29,142 nt of DNA, taken from the NCBI GenBank assembly GCA_003241485.1, contig QFQD01000082.1, positions 1 to 29,142 on the forward strand. The letters are read 5' to 3'. A program made the translations under genes and the position numbers. The notes beneath the pieces were generated by a model, which was not told the origin of the DNA, made no database searches, and worked only from the letters and a program-made list of their open reading frames with translations. The DNA is from Ancylobacter novellus. GTDB taxonomy: Bacteria > Pseudomonadota > Alphaproteobacteria > Rhizobiales > Xanthobacteraceae. This document shows, one piece after another, positions 23,111 to 29,142 of this stretch (positions within the stretch are counted from its first letter, which is position 1; every line of letters begins with the position of its first letter).

Positions 23111-23229
23111 AATGGACTTCCCGATGATGGATGCCTTTGGGGCACCTCCCCCGAGAGGCTAGGTCCGGATCGGGCGGTAGGCAATCCGCGCGACGACTAA
23201 CATTTCGGCGGACACAACAATCACCCGCT

Positions 23230-24225
23230 TCAAAAATGGCTGAAGCTGCCGCGCGCAAAAGAAATGGCGGCACCGCTCGTGTCGTGAACGGCAAGGCCCG
23301 CGCCGACGCTGGTCCGGCCGATCGACGCCGCCCCGATTCCGGTGGCCGTCGCGGAGGCATTGAAGGCGTCGAGATGGCTGTCGGGAATCACGGCCAGGAT
23401 TTCGTAGTCGTCGCCGCCGGTCAGCGCTGTCTCAAGCAAGGCGGGCTCAGCGGCAATGGCCGCGCGGGCCGCTGCGCTGAGGGGTATCCTGTCGATCTCG
23501 ATCGTACCCGCGACGCCCGACGCGACGAGAAGCTTGGTCAGGTCGCCGACCAGCCCGTCCGAAATGTCCATAGCGGCGGCGGCATGGGCGCGCAGAGCGC
23601 CCGCGAGCGCCAGACGCGGACGCGGATGCAGATAGCGATCCGCCAGAAAGCCACGTTGCTCGTCGCTCAGCGCCCGGAAACCGGGCCGCTCGGGATGGAG
23701 CCTCAGTTGCAGGCCGAGGGCGGCATCGCCGATCGTCCCGGTGACGACGATGGACTGCCCTGCGCCAGCCGTGGTGCGCTGGACCATGCGCCCGATGGGC
23801 ACTGAACCGAGTGCAGTGAGGGACACGGTGAACGGGCCCGTCGTGCGTACGGTATCGCCGCCCAGCAAAGGCGCGCCGAACAGCAGGCTGTCGTCGCCAA
23901 TGCCACCGGCAAAGGCCGCCAGCGCCTCGTTGGACATATCCGGCGGAATGGCGATGGCGAGCAGGACGCCGAGCGGTTCCGCGCCCTTGGCGGCCAGATC
24001 CGAGAGATTCACGCGCATCGCCTTGCGGGCGATCGAGGCCGGCGGATCGTCGGGGAAGAAGTGCACGCCGGCGACGAGTGCGTCCTTGGTCAGAACCAGC
24101 CTCTGGCCGGACGGCACATCGAGAAAAGCCGCGTCGTCCCGCAGGCCGAGCGCGCCCGGATGGCGGGCTATGGGTTCGAACAGCTGGGCGATCAGCCTGT
24201 CCTCTCCCGATCCGCCAGCTGTCAT
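23230..24225 (-). CDS. thiL: Thiamine-monophosphate kinase
   Basis: ThiL phosphorylates thiamine monophosphate to thiamine pyrophosphate with ATP. The 331-residue protein has the PurM/ThiL layout: GEDRLIAQLFEPI, LGLRDDAAFL, LVLTKDALVAGVHFFPDDPPASIARKAMRVNLSDLAAKGAEPLG (residues 45-88), GGDTVRTTGPFTVSLTALG, AMDISDGLVGDL and LTGGDDYEIL. All Asp-rich metal sites are present. ATG 24225 (MTAGGSGEDRL) is preferred; the frame extends to 24291 but that would overlap nusB. The gap to nusB is 10 nt, so it is the last gene of the glyA-to-thiL run. The 119 nt that follow carry no strong terminator. Confidence 0.96.
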   Translation of the reverse strand: MTAGGSGEDRLIAQLFEPIARHPGALGLRDDAAFLDVPSGQRLVLTKDALVAGVHFFPDDPPASIARKAMRVNLSDLAAKGAEPLGVLLAIAIPPDMSNEALAAFAGGIGDDSLLFGAPLLGGDTVRTTGPFTVSLTALGSVPIGRMVQRTTAGAGQSIVVTGTIGDAALGLQLRLHPERPGFRALSDEQRGFLADRYLHPRPRLALAGALRAHAAAAMDISDGLVGDLTKLLVASGVAGTIEIDRIPLSAAARAAIAAEPALLETALTGGDDYEILAVIPDSHLDAFNASATATGIGAASIGRTSVGAGLAVHDTSGAAISFARGSFSHF

Positions 24226-24235
24226 ATCCCTGGCC

Positions 24236-24733
24236 TTAGCTCGTGAATTCGGAGGGGCGCTGCTCGCGGGCGATCCCGTCCAGCACCGCATTCACCATGC
24301 CGGTTTCCTCGCGATCAAGGAAGGCGGCCGCCACATTCACATATTCGGCGACCACCACGCGGGCGGGAATGTCCGGCCGAGCGGCGAGTTCATAGGCACC
24401 CGCACGCAGCACCGCGCGCAGCACGGCCTCGATGCGCTTCAGCGGCCAGCCATTGACGAGCGCGGCATCGAGGATCGGGTCGATCACCAGCTGTTCACGC
24501 AGCATCCCACCGACGATGTCGCGGAACAGGTTGATGTCGGCAGCTGCAATCTCGTCGCCTTCTATCTCGTGGCCAATCCAGTGGCTTTCGAACTGGGCGA
24601 GGATCTCGGGGAGCGGCGTTGCCGCGACATCCATCTGATAGAGCGCCTGCACGGCGTTGAGGCGGGCAGCGCTCTTGCGCAGGGGCTTGTGGTTCACGGC
24701 CTTGGGGGGCATGGGCTTGGGGGTCACGCTCAT
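24236..24733 (-). CDS. nusB: Transcription antitermination factor NusB
   Basis: NusB pairs with NusE (ribosomal S10) at boxA RNA and keeps RNA polymerase processive on rRNA operons. The 165-residue helical protein has the expected ARLNAVQALYQMDV (about residues 23-36), a long middle with FRDIVGGMLREQ, and the C-terminal RAVLRAGAYELAARPDIPARVVVAEYVNVAAAFLDREETGMVNAVLDGIA, which is very characteristic. A basic, Pro-rich head of about 20 residues precedes the fold. ATG 24733 with GAGG five bases upstream. It follows ribH by seven nt and precedes thiL, the usual ribH-nusB-thiL order. Confidence 0.96.
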   Translation of the reverse strand: MSVTPKPMPPKAVNHKPLRKSAARLNAVQALYQMDVAATPLPEILAQFESHWIGHEIEGDEIAAADINLFRDIVGGMLREQLVIDPILDAALVNGWPLKRIEAVLRAVLRAGAYELAARPDIPARVVVAEYVNVAAAFLDREETGMVNAVLDGIAREQRPSEFTS

Positions 24734-24740
24734 ATCCGCC

Positions 24741-25238
24741 TCACGCCACGCCGACGCGGCGCTTCAGGCGCAGCAGCGTCAGTGCCGCTTCGACAGCGCC
24801 GCCGCCCTTGTTGCCCTCGGCAACGCGCGCCCGCACCCAGGCCTGCTCGTCATTCTCGACGGTCAGAATGCCGTTGCCGAGCGGCAGCTTGCGGGCGACC
24901 GCGAGGTCCATCAGCGCGCGGGACGATTCCCCGGCGACGATCTCGAAATGATAGGTCTCGCCCCGGACCACGCAGCCGAGCGCCACGGCCGCGTCATAAG
25001 GGGCGCCGGCTGCCGCCGCAGCGTCAACCGCGATGGCGATCGCTGTCGGAATCTCCAGCGCGCCGGGCATGGAGATGACATCGGCTGTAGCACCGGCCGC
25101 GGCGATGGCCTGCTGGGCCCCCGCGAGCAGCTCGTCGGCGATGTCGTCATAAAAGCGCGCTTCGACGATCAGCACGCGCGCGCCGTCGAGCGGCGTGGCG
25201 TCGGCTTCGGATGCGCGCGGCGGGCGAGGGCTCGCCAT
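24741..25238 (-). CDS. ribH: 6,7-dimethyl-8-ribityllumazine synthase
   Basis: Lumazine synthase condenses 5-amino-6-ribitylaminouracil with 3,4-dihydroxy-2-butanone 4-phosphate, the step before riboflavin synthase. The 165-residue protein has VLIVEARFYDDIADELLAGA, MPGALEIPTAIAIA, ALGCVVRGETYHFEIVAGESS (His in the active site) and LPLGNGILTVENDEQAWVRA. The last 30 residues carry GNKGGGAVEAAL, a normal family element. The first 17 residues are polar and variable. ATG 25238, GAGG eight bases upstream. It lies 43 nt after ribE and seven before nusB. Confidence 0.97.
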   Translation of the reverse strand: MASPRPPRASEADATPLDGARVLIVEARFYDDIADELLAGAQQAIAAAGATADVISMPGALEIPTAIAIAVDAAAAAGAPYDAAVALGCVVRGETYHFEIVAGESSRALMDLAVARKLPLGNGILTVENDEQAWVRARVAEGNKGGGAVEAALTLLRLKRRVGVA

Positions 25239-25281
25239 GGGAAAACCTCATGAAACTGGTTGGGCCGACGACGTACAGGCC

Positions 25282-25872
25282 TCAGCGGAACTCCGCAAGC
25301 CGCGCGGCGTAACGAGCCATCATGTCGACTTCGATATTGACAGGGTCGCCCGGCCTGACATCGCCCCAGGTGGTGTGTGTCAGCGTATGCGGAATGAGCA
25401 GGCAGGAGAAGCGCGCGCCGTCCACCTCGTTGACCGTGAGCGAGGTACCATCGAGCGTGATCGAGCCCTTGACGGCGATGAAGGGCGCCAAGGACGCCGG
25501 CGCCTCGAACACGAAGCGCGTCGTCTCGCCGATGTCGTCACGCGATACCACCATGGCGATACCGTCGACATGCCCCTGCACGATATGGCCGCCAAGCTCA
25601 TCGCCGATCTTCAGGGCGCGTTCGAGGTTCAGCCGCCGGCCGGCGGTCCAGTCGCGTGCGCTGGTGACGGCCAGCGTCTCGGGCGCCGCCTCGACCTCGA
25701 AGGCATCCGGTTGGGTCGCCACCACGGTCAGGCATACGCCCGAGCAGGCGATGGAGGCACCGAGATCAATCGTCCCCGTGTCATAGACGGTGGCGATGGT
25801 CAGGCGGCGCACATCGTTGCGCGGCTCGACCTTCCGGATGGTGCCGATATCGGTGACGATCCCGGTGAACAT
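25282..25872 (-). CDS. ribE: Riboflavin synthase (alpha subunit)
   Basis: This enzyme dismutates two molecules of 6,7-dimethyl-8-ribityllumazine to riboflavin and the ribitylaminouracil precursor. The 196 residues form two lumazine-binding repeats: MFTGIVTDIGTI with GASIACSGVCLTVV in the first, and GGHIVQGHVDGIA with VKGSITLDGTSLTVNEV in the second. Start at ATG 25872; this ATG shares one base with the TAA stop of ribD (TAATG), indicating translational coupling, and rules out the longer open frame to 25914. The symbol ribE follows common use; some schemes call it ribC. Confidence 0.96.
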   Translation of the reverse strand: MFTGIVTDIGTIRKVEPRNDVRRLTIATVYDTGTIDLGASIACSGVCLTVVATQPDAFEVEAAPETLAVTSARDWTAGRRLNLERALKIGDELGGHIVQGHVDGIAMVVSRDDIGETTRFVFEAPASLAPFIAVKGSITLDGTSLTVNEVDGARFSCLLIPHTLTHTTWGDVRPGDPVNIEVDMMARYAARLAEFR

Positions 25873-26984
25873 TAGCGACGCCTCATGATGCGCAGGCGGT
25901 CCACGCCCTGCCATTCTATTTCCGTGTCGCTCAGATAGGTATCCAGAGCCGAAAGCGGCAGTCCCTCCAGCGCGTCCAGCGCGTCGGGACCGAGATGGAG
26001 CGGGGCCTCGAAGATATCGGCCTCGTCCACCAGATCATGCCGCAGGAAGGAAGCGGCAATGCGTGGACCCGCCTCGACCATCAGGCGGGTGATGCCGCGC
26101 AGTGCCAGCAGCTTCACCGCGGCATCGAGGTCGAGCCCGCCATCGGGCTTGCGGCGGACCCGCATCACCTCGGCGCCGAGCGAGACGATCAGCGCTTCGC
26201 GCTCACTCGGGGCGTCCTCCGCGGCAATGATCCAGAGCGGCGCAATGGAAATGCTGCGGGCGAGCGCGCTGGTGGCCGGCAGACGCAGCTCGCTGTCCAG
26301 CACCACGCGGACGGCCGAGCGATCCTGCATGCCGGGCAGACGGCAGGTGAGCTGGGGGTCATCGGCCAGCACGGTGCCGATGCCGGTCAGCACCGCGTCA
26401 TAGGTCGCGCGCAGCATGTGAACGCGCCCGCGCGCAATCTCGCCGGTAATGGCGACGGGACGGCGTCCGGCCAGGCCGACCTTGCCATCGGCCGACACTG
26501 CCAGCTTCAGCATGATGTGCGGGCGCCCTTCGCTCACACGCCGGATGTGGCCGGCATGGGCACGCCGCGCCTCCGCCGCACCGGCGCCGATGGAGACCTC
26601 GATCCCGGCTTCCCGCAGGATGGAGAAGCCGCGCCCGGCGACACGGAAATCGGGATCCTCGATCGCGGCCACGACGCGGCCTATACCTGCCGCACGCACC
26701 GCATCGACGCATGGCGGCGTGCGGCCATGGTGCGAGCAGGGCTCCAGCGTCACGTAAAGCGTCGCCCCGCGCGCCGCCTCCCCTGCCTGCGCGAGCGCTT
26801 GAGGCTCGGCGTGGGGGCGCCCGCCCCTCGCCGTCCAGCCGCGGCCGAGAACGACCGCCCCGGCGGGCGTCTCCCGCACCACGAGGGCGCCGACCGCGGG
26901 ATTGGGCCAGGTCTGGCCGAGTTCGCGCCGGCCGACGCTGAGCGCGGCGGCCATGAAGGTTTCGTCGTGTTCTCGTTCAGTCAT
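25872..26984 (-). CDS. ribD: Bifunctional riboflavin deaminase/reductase RibD
   Basis: RibD deaminates the pyrimidine intermediate made from GTP and then reduces its ribose to ribitol. The 370-residue protein has an N-terminal zinc deaminase domain (residues 1-150) with HAEPQAL and LEPCSHHGRTPPC, whose His and two Cys bind zinc and whose Glu is catalytic, and a C-terminal reductase domain with MLKLAVSADGKVGLAG, TGIGTVLADDPQLTCR and LMVEAGPRIAASFL. ATG 26984 (MTEREHDETFMAAAL) is preferred over an upstream GTG-type start at 27020, which would overlap nrdR. It follows nrdR by 32 nt and overlaps ribE by one base. Confidence 0.97.
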   Translation of the reverse strand: MTEREHDETFMAAALSVGRRELGQTWPNPAVGALVVRETPAGAVVLGRGWTARGGRPHAEPQALAQAGEAARGATLYVTLEPCSHHGRTPPCVDAVRAAGIGRVVAAIEDPDFRVAGRGFSILREAGIEVSIGAGAAEARRAHAGHIRRVSEGRPHIMLKLAVSADGKVGLAGRRPVAITGEIARGRVHMLRATYDAVLTGIGTVLADDPQLTCRLPGMQDRSAVRVVLDSELRLPATSALARSISIAPLWIIAAEDAPSEREALIVSLGAEVMRVRRKPDGGLDLDAAVKLLALRGITRLMVEAGPRIAASFLRHDLVDEADIFEAPLHLGPDALDALEGLPLSALDTYLSDTEIEWQGVDRLRIMRRR

Positions 26985-27016
26985 GGGCAATGCGCTGCGC
27001 GACCGGGTCGGCCACG

Positions 27017-27532
27017 TCACTCCTCGCTCGGCGCGCGGCGGCGCGCGGCGGCGACGTCGTCGGTCTCCGCATCCTCGTCCGGGCGCGGTTCCAGTTCACC
27101 CAGCACGGCCTCGAAATCCTTGGCCTCGCGGAAATTCCGGTACACAGAGGCGAAGCGGACATAGGCGATGTCATCGAGCTGCTTCAGGCTCTCCATCACG
27201 CGTTCGCCGATCATCTCGGACGAAATTTCACTCTCGCCCATGCTCTCCAGCCGCCGGACAAGGCCGGACACAAGGCGCTCGATCCGCTCGGGATCGACGG
27301 GGCGCTTGCGCAGCGCCACCTCTATGGAGCGGGCGAGCTTGTCTCGGTCGAACGCAACACGGCGGCCCGAGCGCTTGACGACGGTCAGCTCGCGCAACTG
27401 CACGCGCTCGAAGGTGGTGAAGCGGCCGCCGCAATCAGGGCAGATGCGGCGGCGGCGAATGGCGGCGCTGTCCTCGGTGGGACGGGAGTCCTTCACCTGG
27501 GTTTCGAGACTCCCGCAATAAGGACAGCGCAT
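27017..27532 (-). CDS. nrdR: Transcriptional repressor NrdR
   Basis: NrdR represses ribonucleotide reductase genes by sensing ATP/dATP through an ATP cone and binding tandem NrdR boxes. The N-terminal zinc ribbon is MRCPYCGSLETQVKDSR plus CPDCGGRFTTFERVQ (two Cys pairs, residues 3-34), followed by the cone with VVKRSGRRVAFDRDKLARSIEVALRKRPVD. The 171 residues are slightly longer than the usual 150-160 because of an acidic, Arg-rich tail (RPDEDAETDDVAAARRRAPSEE). ATG 27532. It lies nine nt after glyA's stop, in the usual glyA-nrdR-ribD order. No ribonucleotide reductase gene or NrdR box was noticed in this window. Confidence 0.97.
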   Translation of the reverse strand: MRCPYCGSLETQVKDSRPTEDSAAIRRRRICPDCGGRFTTFERVQLRELTVVKRSGRRVAFDRDKLARSIEVALRKRPVDPERIERLVSGLVRRLESMGESEISSEMIGERVMESLKQLDDIAYVRFASVYRNFREAKDFEAVLGELEPRPDEDAETDDVAAARRRAPSEE

Positions 27533-27541
27533 TTCCGATCC

Positions 27542-28849
27542 TCAGCTGTAGATCGGGAAGCGGGCGAGCAGGCCCGACACCTTCTCACGAACGGCGGCTT
27601 CGACAAGGCTATCCTCGTCCGTCGCCTTCTGCGAGAGCACATCGAGCACTTCCGCGATCATGTCGCCGATCTGCTGGAATTCGCCGACGCCGAAGCCACG
27701 GGTGGTGCCCGCCGGCGTGCCAAGGCGGATGCCCGAGGTGACGAACGGCTTCTCCGGATCGAACGGAATGCCGTTCTTGTTGGTGGTGATGTGGGCGCGC
27801 CCGAGCGCGATCTCCGACACCTTGCCGGTCAGCTTCTTCGGCCGCAGGTCCACGAGCATCAGATGCGTGTCGGTGCCGCCCGAGACGATCTCGAAGCCGT
27901 GGCCCTTGAGGTTTTCCGCAAGCGCCTTGGCGTTTTCGACGACATTCTTCGCGTAAACCTTGAAGTCCGGCTGCAGCGCTTCGCCGAACGCCACGGCCTT
28001 GGCGGCGATGACGTGCATCAGCGGGCCGCCCTGGATGCCGGGGAAAATGGCGGAGTTGAACTTCTTCGCCAGTTCCTCGTCATTGGTCAGGATCATGCCG
28101 CCACGCGGGCCGCGCAGGGTCTTATGGGTCGTGGTGGTGGTCACATGCGCATGCGGCACCGGGTTCGGGTGCACGCCGCCCGCCACGAGGCCCGCGAAAT
28201 GGGCCATGTCGACCATGAGATAGGCGCCGACCGAATCGGCGATGGCCCGCATTTTCGCGAAGTCGATATGGCGGGGATAGGCCGAGCCGCCGGCGATGAT
28301 GACCTTCGGCTTGTGCTCGTCGGCGAGCTTGGCGACCTCTTCATAATCGATGCGCTGGTCCTCACGGCGCACGCTGTAGGGGACCGGCTTGAACCACTTG
28401 CCAGACAGGCTGACCGGCGCGCCATGCGTCAGATGTCCGCCGGCGGCGAGATTGAGGCCGAGGAAGGCATCGCCCGGCTGCATCAGCGCGAAGAACACGG
28501 CCGTGTTCGCCTGCGCGCCCGAATGGGGCTGCACATTGGCGAAGCCGGCGCCGAACAGTTTCTTGGCGCGGTCGATGGCGAGTTGTTCGGCCACGTCCAC
28601 AAACTGGCAACCGCCATAATAGCGCCGACCCGGATAGCCTTCGGCGTATTTGTTGGTCAGTACCGATCCCTGCGCTTCCAGCACGGCGCGCGAGACAATG
28701 TTCTCGGAGGCGATCAGCTCGATCTCGTCGCGCTGACGACCCAGTTCGGCCGTGATCGCGCCGGCGAGTTCCGGATCGGTCTCGGCGAGCGGAGTGGAGA
28801 AGAATCGGCTGATGGTGTTCGCGGAAGAAGCATGAGCTTCGGACGACAT
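27542..28849 (-). CDS. glyA: Serine hydroxymethyltransferase
   Basis: GlyA interconverts serine and glycine with tetrahydrofolate, the main source of one-carbon units. The 435-residue PLP enzyme shows ELIASENIVSRAVLEAQGSVLTNKYAEGYPGRRYYGGC (active-site loop), QPHSGAQANTAVF, MVDMAHFAGLVAGGVHPNP and the lysine that binds PLP in TTTTHKTLRGPRGG. ATG 28849 is selected, with AGGGAGG about nine bases upstream; the frame stays open to 28921 but the extra residues are not conserved. It is the first gene of the glyA-nrdR-ribD-ribE-ribH-nusB-thiL run, all on the minus strand with gaps below 50 nt or overlaps. Confidence 0.98.
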   Translation of the reverse strand: MSSEAHASSANTISRFFSTPLAETDPELAGAITAELGRQRDEIELIASENIVSRAVLEAQGSVLTNKYAEGYPGRRYYGGCQFVDVAEQLAIDRAKKLFGAGFANVQPHSGAQANTAVFFALMQPGDAFLGLNLAAGGHLTHGAPVSLSGKWFKPVPYSVRREDQRIDYEEVAKLADEHKPKVIIAGGSAYPRHIDFAKMRAIADSVGAYLMVDMAHFAGLVAGGVHPNPVPHAHVTTTTTHKTLRGPRGGMILTNDEELAKKFNSAIFPGIQGGPLMHVIAAKAVAFGEALQPDFKVYAKNVVENAKALAENLKGHGFEIVSGGTDTHLMLVDLRPKKLTGKVSEIALGRAHITTNKNGIPFDPEKPFVTSGIRLGTPAGTTRGFGVGEFQQIGDMIAEVLDVLSQKATDEDSLVEAAVREKVSGLLARFPIYS

Positions 28850-29051
28850 ATTCCGGCCTCCCTGGCAACGGGCGGTGGCGACGCCTCTTGAGCCGACCTC
28901 GTGCCGGCCCTGAGAAATCAAGGCGGGTCGCTTAGCACAGCACCCTCAACCTTTCAAAGCACGCCTGCCGCAAGGCGGCCTTGCATCGACGCGGCGGCGG
29001 GCGCGGAGCGGCGCGACACGGCTGCACAAATTGAAATTCCCGCAACAGCCG
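28850..29051. other. Intergenic region upstream of glyA
   Basis: 202 bases between glyA and the end of a GGDEF gene, both on the minus strand. It must contain the glyA promoter unless glyA is read from further upstream. I see only a small GCCGC-AAG-GCGGC hairpin near 28970, no riboswitch fold that I recognise and no open frame of note. Confidence 0.4.
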
Positions 29052-29142
29052 CTAGGGCTCCACGCGATTTCGACCGTTGCGTTTGGCGCGATAGAGCATC
29101 TCGTCTGCGCGGTTCATCACCTGCTCGAGGCCCTCGCCCGGC
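29052..29142 (-). CDS. C-terminal end of a GGDEF-domain (diguanylate cyclase) protein, truncated by the window edge
   Basis: Reading from the right edge on the minus strand gives PGEGLEQVMNRADEMLY, then RAKRNGRNRVEP and a TAG stop at 29052-29054. The ADEMLYRAKRNGRNRV ending is the classical last helix of GGDEF domains, which make cyclic di-GMP from GTP. The catalytic GGDEF loop, any sensor domain and the start all lie outside, so activity and regulation cannot be judged. About 29 residues are visible. Confidence 0.85.
   Translation of the reverse strand, partial: PGEGLEQVMNRADEMLYRAKRNGRNRVEP

Noticed and set aside
21092..23200. 702-codon open frame on the plus strand across the oxidoreductase and binding-protein genes
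   Set aside because: It spans two well-supported genes and their intergenic hairpin in antisense; a real gene would not mirror both. No recognisable motifs.
24741..28849. Possible FMN or TPP riboswitch for the riboflavin/thiamine genes
   Set aside because: The genes are tightly packed with gaps under 50 nt, and the 202-nt region before glyA shows no recognisable conserved FMN or TPP aptamer core.
26990..28891. 633-codon open frame on the plus strand across glyA and nrdR
   Set aside because: Antisense to two conserved genes; composition-driven open frame.
1..29142. Mobile element, prophage, CRISPR, toxin-antitoxin or defence system
   Set aside because: Both strands were read for transposase, integrase, phage, Cas, nuclease and small paired toxin motifs and for regularly spaced repeats; none was seen. 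The tRNA-Pro is not flanked by an integrase or a repeated tRNA fragment that I could see.

Overview
The window is a stretch of ordinary chromosome from a high-GC alphaproteobacterium. Gene order and protein style point to the order Hyphomicrobiales (Rhizobiales). A Xanthobacteraceae-like member (Ancylobacter/Starkeya/Xanthobacter type) is a guess from impression only, since no search could be run. Pointers to the class are the coaD-cyclophilin-queA cluster next to gyrA, the glyA-nrdR-ribD-ribE-ribH-nusB-thiL cluster, the plsX-fabH-ihfA-merR cluster, a CBP3-like cytochrome bc1 chaperone, DUF2842, a COX15-type heme A synthase, and a GTTC-N7-GTTC LexA box between ssb and uvrA.

Layout. 1-5848 (minus strand): gyrA, a LOG-family nucleotide hydrolase, coaD, an exported cyclophilin, a cytoplasmic cyclophilin and the start of queA, which runs off the left edge. 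6161-6787 (plus): a MarC-family membrane protein, convergent with ssb (minus, 6832-7398). The ssb/uvrA divergent region (7399-7908) holds a LexA box and a possible 55-63 aa membrane peptide gene; uvrA follows (plus, 7909-10812). ctaA (minus) and a DUF2842 gene (plus) diverge at about 12 kb. A Wzz-like protein with a degenerate BY-kinase-type domain (minus, 12415-13881) and tRNA-Pro(GGG) (minus) come next, then a nitroreductase (plus) and a short RlpA-like protein (plus). 15582-20273 (minus) is the lipid/regulator cluster: bc1 chaperone, DUF177 protein, plsX, fabH, ihfA and a MerR-type regulator. A BamE-like lipoprotein (plus) diverges from it. 21047-23110 (minus) is an amino-acid-binding protein followed by a DadA-like FAD oxidoreductase. 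23230-28849 (minus) is the glyA to thiL cluster. The right edge cuts a GGDEF protein whose last 29 complete codons before the stop are visible.

How the parts fit. The glyA-thiL block joins one-carbon metabolism, ribonucleotide reductase control, riboflavin synthesis, transcription antitermination and thiamine pyrophosphate synthesis. The plsX-fabH block starts phospholipid and fatty acid synthesis and is translationally coupled (4-nt overlaps) at two junctions. The ssb/LexA box/uvrA region is a DNA-damage response locus.

I see no CRISPR array, prophage, transposon, toxin-antitoxin pair or obvious defence island. I did not find a convincing new multi-gene system. The items most worth a second look are the Wzz protein with all three ATPase motifs eroded, the small ORF between the LexA box and uvrA, an AT-rich perfect palindrome between DUF177 and plsX, and the near-identical nucleotide blocks shared by the tandem cyclophilin genes.
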